Of a stretch of DNA of 64,000 bases, positions 22,268-35,355 are shown piece after piece (position 1 is the stretch's first letter; the number at the start of each line of letters is the position of its first letter). The notes under the pieces were generated by a model. The model was not told where the DNA came from. It saw nothing but the letters and a program-made list of their open reading frames with translations, and made no database searches. Where the stretch lies: NCBI GenBank assembly GCA_021464245.1, contig JADCRB010000106.1, positions 310,001 to 374,000 of the forward strand. Reading direction: 5' to 3'. Position numbers and translations under genes: made by a program. Origin of the DNA: Carallia brachiata. Taxonomy: Eukaryota; Streptophyta; Magnoliopsida; Malpighiales; Rhizophoraceae.

Positions 22268-23150
22268 AGATTAAAGTTGCATTTACTGTCAACAAGTCCT
22301 TAAGAGCTCTCAAGATAAAGTGTTTTACTTTTTGGGGAACTTCCAAAGACGATCACAGTCACTTCCATGCATTTAAAGTTCTGCTAGAAAAAGAGCTCCC
22401 TCCATTAGATTCCATTCTTTCTTAAGCCAATATGTACTACGTTTTCACAGTGTATTCACCTGTCTTGTTATAATGCCACACCAATTTATTCAAAATTTCT
22501 TAGTGGCTAATAGGGATGTTTAGAATTTTCACACAGTCAGATGACATGAACATATTGTTGATTGCTCCAACCCACCAACTTTTAGTGTTTGGATCAATCA
22601 ACGAATCAACATGGGATATGTCATCTTGAATTATCAGGGAAAGTACTTGGAAGTCATTTTGCTCTGGAAGCCACGGATCCTCCCAGAAGCGAGTTGACTC
22701 CCCATTTCCTACCTACCACCGGATGCCTCTACCGACTAAAGACCGAGCCTCCAATATGCTTTTCCATGTATAGCTGGGATTTTTACCCAATTCAGCTTCT
22801 AGAAACATCTTTCCTTTATAGTCGAGCTTTTAATATCTGTGCTAATAAAGAGGTTGAGTAAAAAAAAGGGGGCCAAGCTTGTTTCCCCATCATGGCGAGG
22901 TTGAACTTTCTGAAGTCTCTAAAACCCAAACCACCCACTAACTTTGATGAAGTCATTTTTCCCATGAAGTCCAATGCATCTTGTAGGCAAAATTAGTAGT
23001 CCCCCACTAAAATTTGTCAACCAAAAGAGCTATTTTATGACAAACAATTTTGGGAAGCAGGAAAGAATTAATCAGATAAATAGGAATCTCTTGCAAAACA
23101 TATTTTATTAGCACTTCTTTGCTAGCCTGATCAGGAATTTTTAAAAACTT
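22268..23150 (-). mobile_element. LINE fragment, C-terminal reverse transcriptase part
   Basis: On the minus strand, about 23140-22900 reads K-E-V-L-I-K, E-I-P-I-Y-L, F-L-L-P-K, W-G, M-H-W-T-S-W-E-K and G-L-G-F-R-D-F, the thumb region of plant LINE reverse transcriptases. About 22740-22660 gives V-G-N-G-E-S-T-R-F-W-E-D-P-W-L. Near 22330-22268 is F-I-L-R-A-L-K-D-L-L-T-V-N-A-T-L-I, which runs straight into the zinc-binding domain at 14917 once the Sirevirus is set aside. Frameshifts and stops mark it as dead. Confidence 0.8.
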
Positions 23151-23257
23151 TTCTTATCCCTATCCCTTTTTGAAAAATGTTGATAACCTTTTTTCAGGCA
23201 TACACCTTCCTTTTCAATTTTCAAAATTATTTCTTTCCTTATCTAGATAATGCGCAC

Positions 23258-23311
23258 AATAAATAAATATAAATAAATAAATAAATAAATAAATATATAT
23301 ATATATATATA
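23258..23311. repeat. Compound microsatellite (AAAT)n(TA)n
   Basis: A run of AAAT units followed by about nine TA units. It lies between the LINE remnant and the next pseudogene. Confidence 0.9.
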
Positions 23312-23393
23312 AGATGAGTCATTCAAAGATCACACATCCCCCAATTATGAGAAAAGATTCAGCTTCCAAAGGCAAAAAAAAAAGGCCACCTAT

Positions 23394-25014
23394 ATGAGAA
23401 AATCTTCAAGAGTTTCTAACAAAACCCTAGTTGTCGCCTCCTCTAAATCGTCGTCACCGGCTAGTAGGCTAATTGTTATTGAACTCTCAGTTTCCTCTAT
23501 TGGTTCTGAAGGATTTGAAACCCCTCTTTCCAAGTCTTCATCTTCTCTATCTTCAAGAAGATAGGTGAGCTCTGGCAAAAAAAATGAGCCTGTGGTTGAA
23601 GAGGCCTTCAACTCAATAAAACCTGCTCTTCTGCCCACCGACGAAGAGACTCTTGCTATGTTCTGGTCACAAGACATGTCACCGACTCTCGATCTTCCTC
23701 TGGTTCAAAAAACCACAAAACCGAAGCAGCAATCCTCCAGTAAGACCGAGAAACTAGCTGTTGAAGTTGCTCTGACCGGTTTATCTCCAACAGAAGCCTA
23801 GCAATCTGAGTTTTCTCCACTAGCTCCTGATCAGACTGATGTACCAACTAATCCACCAGTGGCTACCATTGATTAGATAGTTTCAGTGAGTCAGTCATCA
23901 CCGACAGCAATTTAGACAACAACAGTCCCTAGTCAATCAGCTTGTGCCTTTGATCAGCCAACACCCAAAAGGTAATACCATACAAATTTCAAAACTAAAG
24001 CTATTGCAAAGGAATTTTCTACTATGTACATGCACAAGCTTGTATATGTTGGTAAACCATTGAAGATAGAGTCATATGCAAACTTTGAGATAAATGACTT
24101 CTTAGCTGGCTTTGTGTTTCAAAAATGGGAGACGATCTTGACTTCTGGTTGTGACTGCTATCCCATGATGATTTAACTTTTTTTTTTTTTTGTGAATATA
24201 GAGATTGATGATGATTGTTTAGAACTTACATCTTATGTGAATGGTAAGGAGATCAAAATCACACCTAAGTTGATTTCAGAGAAGTTAGACTTAAAGCTTG
24301 AAGGTGATGTTGTTGGACTAGAAGAAGCATAGATAACCAAAAGGTACAGTGCTCATGAACAGCTCCTCACCATTTTCGAAGGTGAAGTTGAGAATGTAGA
24401 AGAAATGATCAAAAAGCCCATTGCTACCTCTTCCTTGCCACTCAAGTCTTGCGCTATTCATCGATTGATTGATTGCAACATCAATGCTCGAGTTGCGCAT
24501 TATGATCATCTTACTTTTGTTGATGTGTGCATTTTGTCTTACGTTTTGAAGAAAGAGTGTTTAGTCTCCTAAGTTCATGACGAAGCTGATTGGAAAGGTG
24601 AATAATGGAAATCTGAAATATCTTCACTATGATATGCAACTTAGCAGTCTACTGTTGAAGCTAGGTGTGCCTACTATGGGTGAAACCACTGTCCCTTTCA
24701 CCAAGGACGAGACTATTAGCACCACTACTCTAAGGCAAATGAAGCTAAATGAAAAGAAAGATATTTGGTATGTGCTTTCCAAAGAGTCTAGATTTGATCA
24801 ACCATCTAGCTCGGCCCCTCCTAATTCGGCCGTTCCTACAAGAGTTGGAGAGGATTCTATACCTATATTGGAGAAGATTGCTGCTCTACAAGATAAAGTG
24901 GATCAACTCAGTGCCAGCCTCGATGTTTTCAAGGTAGAAGTCCACCGTTTTATGAACTCCTCCAAGGTGACACTGGTGTCATTCTCAAGTTGCTTGAACA
25001 AGTTTATGGTGTAA
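23394..25014 (+). pseudogene. Decayed plant-transposon/gag-like protein (Transposase_32-like)
   Basis: From ATG 23394 one frame can be followed for ~600 bases, broken only by isolated TAG/TAA codons. The first part is Ser/Thr/Pro-rich (KSSSPASRL, VEEAFNSIKPALLP). From ~23980 comes F-K-T-K-A-I-A-K-E-F and I-N-D-F-L-A-G-F-V-F-Q-K-W-E. After a break come V-N-G-K-E-I-K-I-T-P-K-L-I, L-P-L-K-S-C-A-I-H-R and F-V-D-V-C-I-L-S-Y-V-L. The last frame, 24577-25014, has L-G-V-P-T-M-G-E and a coiled-coil-like IPILEKIAALQDKVDQLSAS. The order resembles the 'putative plant transposon protein' domain found in Athila-like gag genes. I assign it by pattern only. It is non-functional. Confidence 0.5.
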
Positions 25015-26014
25015 AAGTGGATGTCCAGTCAAAAAATAAGAGGAAGCAGCCTGACTAGAGTTTTTGATAATGGTAAAGGTGAAGAGGTCAAGTTAATGAT
25101 GAACGATGATGACTCCTAGAGTAGGATTTGCATTTTGCATTTTTATTTTTTGCACTTTATTTGTTTCTTAGCTTTGACTGATCACTACTTGGTTTTGATC
25201 GATCGTGGACCCTATTACTCTTTAGTATTTTTGCTTATTGCTCTGAAACTTTGTTATGACTGATTATGTTGCTCTTGCTATATGCTTATCTGTGGTTAAC
25301 TAGTTACTTTGATTGGTTAACCATTATATCTTTTGTTTTATGGTATTATGTTTTGACATGTTCATATAATTGATAGATTATTTACTTATTCACTTATTGT
25401 GCTTATATAGATATATTCTTGTATTAAAGCATGATTGAGCTTATTATGATTATTATATTGTTTACTATCATGCTTATTATGGTAAGATCCTATTATAAAA
25501 TTTTAATGTGAACTGATTATTTTCCAAAGATCTTGTTAGTTCTGCCAATTTTTCTTTTAAGCAAGGTATTTCTGGAAATCAAGGTAGATCTCATGCAAAG
25601 AAGGAAAGTTCCATTGGTGATAAGCTATCAGATAGATTATGGTCAACCAAACTAGAGGCACGGTCAATCACTAAACATACAACAGTGTAGTTGTTAAGTT
25701 TCCTTATTAGGAATAATTCTCCATATAATAGAGAATTATTATCCAATGGTTAGTGTTTCTTTTAGGGTTAGAAAGGTACGCATTTAAAAGAGACAAAGGC
25801 TTTAATGTTGTATTTGAGATTGCGCTAAGAGAGAAATTCGAAGTGTGAAGAAGAAAGAAAAGAAGGTGTGTGTGTTCTAAGTGAAAGCTAGTGAGCTTTG
25901 TGTTATTGAAAGAACAAGGTGTTCTTATTTAACTTCACATAAGCTAAGGTCAGAAACTTGTAAGGTTTATCTTCATCCTCCCAAAGAAGAGGTTTTGGTG
26001 ATAGTGAAATCTCA
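25015..26014 (+). other. 3' flank and LTR-like tail before the satellite array
   Basis: No gene. From ~25690 the stretch resembles the promoter and leader end of a plant copia LTR, with AT-rich DNA, then 'gagagaaattcgaagtgtga', then 'aagaggttttggtgatagtg' just before the break. It stops dead at the ambiguous base 26015. No partner LTR is present in the window. Confidence 0.4.
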
Positions 26015-26015
26015 N
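26015..26015. other. Single ambiguous base exactly at the start of the satellite array
   Basis: The only N in the window falls between the LTR-like flank and the first minisatellite monomer. It may be a mis-joined or collapsed assembly point. Confidence 0.9.
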
Positions 26016-26683
26016 TTATACTCGTGCAGGCAAAGAGTATACGTTTGATGTTGTACTTTTCACCTTTTATACTCTTGCAGGCAAGGAGTCTGGTTTTGTT
26101 GTTGTTGCCTTGTCGCCTTTTACACTCTTGCAGGCAAGCAGTATGATTTGTTTTTGTCGCCTTACCTTTTATACTCTTGTAAGCAAGGAATCTGTTATTC
26201 TTGTTATTGTCGTTTAGCCTTTTAACTCGTGCATGCTAGGAGCCTGCTTGCTGTTGTCACTGTCTGGCCCTTTATTCTCGCGCAAGCAATGCGTATACTT
26301 TTGTTATTGTACTTTCTGCTGTTTGTACTCTTGCGGGTAAAGAGTTTACTTTTGTTGTTCTTACCGTATAACCTTTTATCATCGTGCGGGCAAGGTGTCT
26401 GGTTTTCTTGTTGTTGTTGTCTCATCTTTTATACTCATGCAGGCAAGGATTATGCTTTGCTGCTGCTGTCTCTCTTTTATACTCGTGCTGGTAGGGAGTG
26501 TGTATTTATTACTGCTATCGTCTCGCCTTTGATACTCGTACATTCGAGGAGTCTGGTTTTGTTCTTGTTATCGTGTCACCTTTTATTCTCGTGTGTGCAA
26601 GCAGCATGCTTTGTTGATGCCATCTCGCTTATTATACTCGTGCGGTCAAGGAGTCTACCATTGTTGTTGATGGCGTCTAGCCT

Positions 26684-27815
26684 TTTAACTCGTGCAGGCT
26701 AGGAGTCTGCTTTGCTGTTGTTATCGTCTCGCCTTTTATTTTCATGTTGGCATGGAGTATGCTTTTTTTTGTTTACTTTTTGCCTTTTATACTCTTGAGG
26801 GCAATGAGTCTACTTTTGCTATTGTTGTCGTCTCAGCTTTAATGCTCATGCGGGCAAGTGGGCTGGTTTTTTTGTTGTTCTTGTCACTTTTTTTACTCCT
26901 GCGGGAAAAGAGTCTACTTTTGCTGTTGTTGTCGTTTCGCCTTTTATCCTCGTGTGGATATGGAGTTTGGTTTTGCTGTTGTTGTCGTCTTGCCTCTCAT
27001 AGTCATGCGGGGAAGTATTATGATTTGCTGTTGCTGTCTCTCTTTTATACTCGTGCTAGTAGGGAGTGTACTTTTATTGTTGCTATCATCTAGCCTTTAA
27101 TACTCGTACGGTCAAGGAGTCTAGTTTTGTTCTTGTTGCCGTGTCACCTTTTATTCTCGTTCGGGCAAGCAGCATGCTTTGTTGACGCCATCTCGCCTTT
27201 TACACTTGTGTGGGCAAGGAGTCTGCCTTTGTTGTTGTTGGCGTCTACCCTTTTAACTCATCCAAGCTAGGAGTCTGCTTTGCTTTTGTTATCGTCTCGC
27301 CTTTTATATTCTTGTTGGCAAGGAGTACGCTTTTCTTGTTGTACTTTTCGGCTTTTATACTCTTGAGGGCAAAGAGTCTACTTTTGCTGTTGTTGCCATC
27401 TCGCCTTTAATGCTCGTGCAGGCAAGTGTGCTGGTTTTACTGTTGTTCTTGTCTCTTTTTTTACTCTTGCGGGAAAAAAGTCTACTTTTGCTGTTGTTGT
27501 CGTCGCGCCTTTTATCCTCGTGTGGATAGGGAGTTTGGTTTTGTTGTTGTTGTCGTCTTGCCTCTCATACTTGTGCGGGGAATTATCACGCTTTGCTGTT
27601 GCTGTTGCTGTCTCTCTTTTATACTCGTGCTAGTAGGGAGTGTACTTTTATTATTCCTATCGTCTCACCTTTTATACTCGTACGGTCGAGGAGTCTGGTT
27701 TTGTTCTTTTTGCCGTGTCACCTTTTATTCTTGTTTGGGCAAGTAGCATACTTTGTTGATGCCATCTCGCCTTTTATACTTGTATAACTTGCCTTTGTTG
27801 TTGTTGGCATCTAGC
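26684..27815 (+). repeat. Higher-order repeat, two ~565 bp copies
   Basis: The monomer order from 'aggctaggagtctgctttgc' at ~26690 recurs one by one from ~27255. Marker variants in the same order are 'tcctcgtgtggata.ggagtt', 'ctcgtgctagtagggagtgt', 'actcgtacggtc.aggagtct' and 'gcaag.agcat.ctttgttga'. Each copy is about ten to eleven monomers. A related, shorter block lies at 26220-26680. Confidence 0.75.
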
Positions 27816-30800
27816 CTTTTATGCCGTGCAAGCTAGGAGTCTGCTTTGCTATTGTTATTGTCTTGCCTTTTATATTCGTGCAGGCAAGGAGTATGCTTTT
27901 GTTGTTGTACTTTTCACCTTTTATACTCTTGAGGGCAAAGAGTCTACTTTTGCTATTGTTGATATCTCACTTTTAATGCTCATGCGAGCAAGTGGGCTGG
28001 TTTTGTTGTTGTACTTGTTTCCTTTTTTACATTTGCTGGCAAAGAGTTTGCTTTTGCTGTTGTTGTTGGCTGGCCTTTTATCCTCGTGTGGATAGGGATT
28101 TTGGTTTTGTTGTTGTTGTCGTCTTGCCTCTTCTAATAGTGTGGGGAAGGAGTATATTTTTATTGCCATATTTTTTGCCTTTTGTACTCTTACAGAGAAG
28201 GAATCTACACTTGTAGATGTTGTTGTCTTGTTTTTATACTCATGCAGGCAAGGAGACAGGTTTTGTTGTTGTTGTTGTGTTCTCATTTATACTTGTGCAG
28301 GCTAGGAATATAATTTTGTTGTTGTGCTTTTGACTTTTACACTCTTGCGTACAAGGAGTCTACTTTTGATGCTGTTGTTGTCTTACCTTTTACACTTATG
28401 CGGGCAAAAAGTCTGGTTTTGTTGCTGTTACCGTCTTGTGGCTTATAGAGTATGCTTTGCTATTGACGTCTCGCCTTTTATACTCGTGTAGATAGGGAGT
28501 AGGCTTTTGTTGTTGTTGTCGTCTCGCCTTTAATACCCATACGAGTAAGGAGTCTGGTTTTGTTGTTGTTGATGTGTTGCCTTTTGTACTCGTGCGGGCA
28601 AGCAGCATGCTTTGTTGTGGTTGTCTCGCCTTTTATACTTGTACGAGCAAGGAGTGTGCTTTGTTGTTGTCGTATCGTCTTTTATACTCTTGCAGAAAAG
28701 GAGTTTGCTTTTGTTGGTGTTGCCGTCTAACCTTTTATCCTTGGTCGGGCAAGGAGTATACTTTTATTGTTGCATTTGTCATCTTTTATACTCTTACAGG
28801 AAAGGAGTCAGCTTTCATTGCTGTCGCAGTCTAGCCTTTTAACTCATGCAGGTTAGGAGTCTGTTTTACTGTTGTTACCATCTTGCCTTTTATACTCATG
28901 TGGGCAAGGAGTATATTTTTGTTGTACTTTTCACCTTTCAGACTTTTTTGGGCAAGGAGTCTACTTTTGTTGTTGTTGTCGTCTCACCTTTGACACTCGC
29001 GGGGGTAAGGAGTTTGGTTTTGTTGTTGTTGTCCTGTCACCTTTTATAGCTGTGTGGACAAGGAGTCTGGTTTTCTCGCTGTTGCTGACTTGCTTTTTTG
29101 CTTGTGCGGGCAAGGAGCAAACTCTGTTGCTACTGTCTCAATTTTTATGCTCATGCGAGCGAGGAGTATGCTTTGTTGTTGTCGTGTCACCTTTCATACT
29201 CGTGTAGGTAAGGAGTATGCTTCTGTTGTTGCACTTTTCGCCTTTAAACTCTTGCGGAAATGCAGTCTGCATTTGTTGTTGTTGCTAGCTCGCCTTTTAT
29301 ACTTGTGCGGGCAAGGAGTTTGGTTTTGCTATTGTTGCCATCTCGCCTTTCATACTCATGTCGGCAAGGACTCTAGTTTTGTTGTTGTTGTCGTGTCACC
29401 TTTTACACTCGTGCAAGCTGCATGCTTTGTTGTTGCTGTTTTCCCTTTTATACTCTTGTAGGCAAGGAATCTACTTTTGTTGTTGTTGTCATCTAGCTTT
29501 TTCACTCATGCGGGCTAGGAGTCTACCTTGCTATTGTTACTGTATGGCCTTTTAGTCTCGCGTGGGCAAGGTGTATGCTTTTATTATTGTACTTTTTGCC
29601 ATTTGTACTCTTGCCGGTAAGGGGTCAACTTTTGCTGTTGTTGTCGTCTCACCTTTTATGCTCGTGTGGACAAGGTGTCTGGTTTTTTTGTTCTAGATGT
29701 CTGGTCTTTTATACTCATGTGGGCAAGGAGTATGCTTTACTGCTGCCGTCTCGCCTTTTATACTCATGCAGGCAGGGAGTATGTTTTTGTTGTTATTGTC
29801 GTGTCATCTTTCAAACTCGTACGGGCAAGGAGTCTGGTTTTGTTGTTGTTGCCTTGTTGCCTTTTACACTCGTGAGCGCAAGCAGTGTGCCTTGTTGTTG
29901 CCACACGCCTTTTATACTCTTACAAGCAAAAAATATGCTTTTGTTGCTGTTGTCGTCCAACCTTTTAACTCATGTGGGCGGGGAGTTTGCTTTGTTGTTG
30001 TTACGGTCAAGTCTTTTATTCTCGTGCGGGCAAGGTGTATACTTTTGTTATTGTACTTTCTACCGTTTTTACTCTTGCGGGCAAAGAGTCTACGTTTACT
30101 GTGGTTGCCGTCTCAGCTTTTATGATTTCATAGGCAAGGTGTCTACTTTCTTATTTTTGTAGTCTCATCTTTTATACTCATACGGGCTAGGATTATGCTT
30201 TGCTGTTGCTGTCTCGTCTTTTATACTGATGCCGACAAGGATTATGCTTTGTTGTTGTTGTCTCTCCTTTTATACTCGTGTTAGCAGGGACTACGCTCTT
30301 ATTGTTGCTATCGTGTTGCCTTTTATACTCGCATGACCTAGGAGTCTGGATTTGCTGTTGTTACCGTGTCGCCTTCTATTCTCGAGCGGGCAATTAGCAT
30401 GCTTTGTTGATGCCATCTCGCCTTTTATACTAGTGTGGGAAAAGAGTCCACTTTTGTTGCTGCTGGTGTCTAGCCTTTTAACTCATGCGAGCTAGGGTCT
30501 ACTTTGCTGTTATTCTCGTCTCGCCTTTTTTATTTATACGGGGAAAGAGTATACTTTTGTTGTTGTACTTTTTGCCTTTTATACTATTGCAGGCAAAGAG
30601 TCTATTTCTACTGTTGTTGCCATCTAACCTTTTATGCTCATGCAGGCAAGTGGGTTGGTTTTGCTATTGTACTTGTTACCTTTTATACTCTTGCAGGCAA
30701 AGATTCTACATTTGTTGTTGTTGCCATCTCGCCTTTTATGCTCATGCAGGCAAGGATTCAAGTTTTGCCATTTTTACCAACTCGACTTTTATACTTATAC

Positions 30801-33800
30801 AGGTAAGGAGTATGCTTTGTTGTTGTCGTCTCGCCTTCTATACTCTTGCGGGCAAGGAGTATACTTTTGTTGTTGTTGTCATCTCGCCTTTTGTACTCAT
30901 GAGAGCAAGGAACTAGTTTCATTGTTGCGCCAGCTCCCCTTTCATACTCGTGTTGGCAAGAGAATGCTTTGTTGTTGCCGCCACGCTTTTTATGCTCGTG
31001 CGAGCAATGAGTATGTTTTGTTGTTGCCGTTCCGCCTTTTATGGTTGTGTAGGCAAGGAGTATACTTTTGTCGTTGTACTTTGCTGCTGTCTTGCCTTTT
31101 ACACTTGTGCGAGCAAAGAGTCTGCTTTTGTTGTTGTTGTCGCCTCGCCTTTTATACTCATAAAGGCAAGGAGTATGCTTTGCCGTTCGCGTCATGCCTT
31201 TTATACTCATGCGGGTAGGGAGTACACTTTTATTTTTGTTGCCATCTCGCCTTTTATGCATGTATGGGTAAAGAGTCTGGTTTTGTTGTTGTTGCCATGT
31301 TGCCTTTTATACTCGTACGGGCAAGGAGGATGCTTAGTCGTTGCCGTCTCACCTCTTATACCCGTGTGAGCAAAGAGTATGCTTTGTTGTTGTCGTCTCG
31401 CCCTTTATACTCGTGCCAGTAAGGAGTATACTTTTGTTACTGTACTTTTTGCCTTTAAGCATTTGCAAAAAGCAGTCTACTTTTGTTGTTGTTGTTGTCT
31501 AGCCTTTTATACTCGTGCCGACAATGAGTCTAGTTTTGTTGTTGTTGCTGTTTTGCCTTTTACACTCATACGAGTAAGGAGTATGCTTTGTTGTTTTCGT
31601 CTTGCCTTTTATACTCGTGCAGGAAGGAGTATGCTTTTGTTGCTATTGTCGTCTTGCCTTTTATACATGTACGGGCAAGGAGTCTGGATTTGTTGGTGTG
31701 CCCATGTCATTCTTTACACTTGTGCCGGCAAGCAGTATGCTTTGTTGTTGCTATCTCGGGTTTTACAGTCTTGTTGGCAAGGAATTTTGCTTTTGCAGTT
31801 GTTGTCGTCTAGCCATTGAACTCATGCGCGCTAGGAGCCTGCTTTGTTATTGTTACCGTCTCACCTTTTATTCCTGTGTGGGCAATGTGTATACTTTTAC
31901 TGTTATACTTTTTGCCATTTATACTCTTGAAGGCAAGGAGTCTACTTTTGCTGTCATTTCCGTCTCACCTTTTATGCTATCGAGGGCAAGGTGTTGGGTT
32001 TTGTTGTTGCTACCATCTGATCTTTCATACTCATGCAAGCAACGGGCATGCTTTGTTGTTGTTGTCTCTCCTTTCATACTCGTGCTAGCAGGAAGTATGC
32101 TTTTTTTGTTGCTGCCATCTCACCTTTTATAATCGTACAGCCAAGGATTCAAGCTTTGTTGTTATTGCCCTGTCACTTTTTATTCTCGTGTAGGCAAGCA
32201 ACACTCCTTGTTGTTGTCGTGTCGACTTTTATACTTGTGCGGGGAAGGAGTTTGCTTTTGTTTTGCTAGCGTCTAGCCTTGTAACTAGTGTGGGCAAAGG
32301 AATCTGCTTTTTTAATGTTGTCGTGTCGCCTTTTCTACTAATGCAGGTAATGAGTATACTTTTGTTAAAGTGCTTTTCGCCTCTTATACTCTTGCGGGCA
32401 AAGAGTATACTTTTACTGTAGTTGCCATCTGACCATTTACGCTCGTGCGGGGAAATAGACTGGTTTTGTTGTTGTACTTGTCGCGTTTTTTGCTCTTACA
32501 GGCAAAGAGTCTACTTTTGTTGTTGTTACTATCCTGCCTTTTATATTCGTGCGGGTTAGGAGTTTGCTTTGCTGTTGTTGCCGTCTCGCCTTTTATACTT
32601 ATGCTGGCAAGGAGCATACTTATGTTGTTCTACTTTTCGCCATTTATACTCTTGTGGGCAAGGAGTCTTCTTTTCTTGTTGATGTTGTCTCTCCTTTTAT
32701 ACTAGTGTTGGCAATAATTCTTGTTTTGTTGTTGTTACCAACACACCATTTATACTCGTGCGGGCAAGGAGCATACTTTTCTGTTGTCGTCTTGTCTTTT
32801 ATGCTCGTATGAACAAGGAGTGCGCTTTTGTTGTTGTTGTCATCTCGCCTTTTATACTCGTGCAGGCAACGAGTCTGCTTTTGTTGTTGTTGCTGGCTCG
32901 CTTTTATACTCGTGCAGGCAAGGAACATGCTTTATTGTTGCCGTGGCACCTTTTATGCTCGCTCGAGCAAAGAATATGCTTTGTTGTCGCCACCTCGCTC
33001 TTTATACTTGTGCAGGTAAAGAGTATGCTTTTGTTGTTGTTGTTGTCTCGCCTTTTATACTCGTGTGGGCAAGGAGTCTGGTTTTGTTGAAGTTATTGTC
33101 TCACCTCTTATACTCGTGCAGGCAAGAAGTATGCTTTTACTATTCGTGTCGTCTCGCCTTTTACCCTCGTGAGGACAAGTAGTCTAGCTTTTTCGTTGTC
33201 ATTTTCTCGACTTTCATGCTCGTGCTGGCAAGCAGAATGCTTTTGTTGTTGTTAGCAATTTGCCTTTTATACTCGTTTGGGCAAGGTGTCTGTTTTTGTT
33301 ATAGTTATCATCTCGCATTTTATACTAGTGTGGGCAAGGGGTATGCTTTACTGTTGCCATCTTGCCTTTTATACTCATACGAGCAAGAAGTATGCTTTTG
33401 TTGTTGCAGCCGTCTCACCTTTTATACTCTTTTGGGCAAGGGGTCTGGTTTTGTTGTTGCTGCCATCTCCTCTGTTATACTAGTACAAGCAAAGAGCATG
33501 CTTTTTTGTTATCTTCTTGCCTTTTACACACGTACGAGCAAGGAATATTCTTTGTTGTTGCCTTCTCGCCTTTTATACTCGTGCAAGTGAGGAGTATACT
33601 TTTGTTGTTGTACTCGTCGCCTTTTATACTCTTGTGGGCAACTACTCTGCTTTTGTTAATGTTACTGTCTCGCCTTTTACACTCTTGCTTGTAAGGAGTC
33701 CAATTTTGTTGTTTTTACCGTCTCGTGTTTTATACTCACGCGTGCTAGGAGTCTGCTCTGCTGTTATTACCATCTTGCCTTTTGTATTCTTGCAGGCAAG

Positions 33801-35355
33801 AAGTCTACATTTGCTATTGTTACTGTCTTGGCTTTTATACTCGTGCGAGCAAGGAGTCTGGTTTCGTTGTTATTGCCATCTCGCCTTTTATACGTATGTG
33901 GACTAGGAGTCTACTTTGATGTTGTTGTCATCTTGCCTTTTATACTCGTGCGTGCAAGGAGTCTACTTTATTGTTCTGATCGTCTTGCCTTTTATACTCA
34001 TGTCGGCAAGGCATATGCTTTTATCGTCGTACTTTTCACTTTTTATAATCTTTTGAGCAAGGAGTCTCATTTTGTTGTTATTGTCATCCCACCTTTTTTT
34101 TTCGTGCGGGCTAGGTGTCAGCGTTGCTGTTGTTGCCGTTTTGCCTTTTATACTTGTTTGGGCAAAGAATAAACTTTTTTTGTTGTACTTTTTGCCTTTC
34201 ATATTCTTGCAGGCGACGAGTCTGCTTTTTTTGTTATTGTTGTTTGCTTTTTATCCTCGTTCAAGTAAGGAGTTTATTTTTCTAGTTGTTACCGTCTCGC
34301 AATTCATACTCGTGCAGGTAGGGAGTATAATTTTGTCGTTGTACCTTTTGCCTTTTGTGCTCTTACAGGCAAGGAATCGGGTTTTGTTGTTGTTGTCGTC
34401 TTGCCTTTTATGCTTGTGCAGGCAAGCAACATGATTTGTTGTTGTCGTCTCGCCTTTTATAGTTTTGCGAGTAACGAGCCTGCTCTTGTTGTTATTACCG
34501 TCTTACCTTTTATAGTCGTGCAGCCTAGGCGTCTACTTTGCTGTTGTTACTGTCTCGCCTTTTATACTCGTGTGGGCAAACAGTCTGGTTTTGTTATTGT
34601 TGCTATCTCCCCTTTTATAGTCATGTAGGCTAGGAGTCTACTTTGTTGTTGTTGCCACCTCACTTTTTGTACTCGTGCGGGGAAGGAGTATGCTTTTGTT
34701 GTTGTTGCTGTCTTGCCTTTTATGCTCGTATGAGCAAGGAGTTTGGTTTTGGTGTAGTCATCATCTTGCATTTTATTTTTGTACTTTTTCCCTTTTGTAT
34801 TCTTGTAGGCAAAGAGTCTACTTTTGCTGTTGTTACCGTCTCAAATTTTTTACTCTTTTGGGCAAAGAGTTTAATTTTGTTGTTGTTGCTGTCTCCAGTT
34901 TTATGCTGTTGCGAGCTAGGAGTATGCTTTGTTGTTGTTGCTGTCTCACCTTTTGTACTCGTGCAGAGAAGGAGTATGCTTTTGTTGTTGTTGCTATCTT
35001 GCCTTTTATGCTCGTACGGGCAAGGAGTCTGGTTTTGGTGTAGTCATCGTCTTGCCTTCAATACTCGTGCAAGCAAGAAGTATACTTTTATTGTTGTTGT
35101 CGTCGTTTTCCTTTTATACTCATGCGGGTAACGAGTATAGTTTTATTGTTGTTGCCATCTCGCGTTTTATACTCAAGCGATTAAAGATTATGTTTTGTTG
35201 TTGACATCTCGCCTTTATCCTCGTGCGGGCAAGAAGCCGTCTCTCCTTTTATACTCTTGCAGGCAAGGAGTATGCTTTTGTTGTTGTTGCCTTCTCGCCT
35301 TTTGCACTCGTACGGGCAAGGAGTCTGGGTTTGTTGTTGTTCTTACCTTGCTTTT

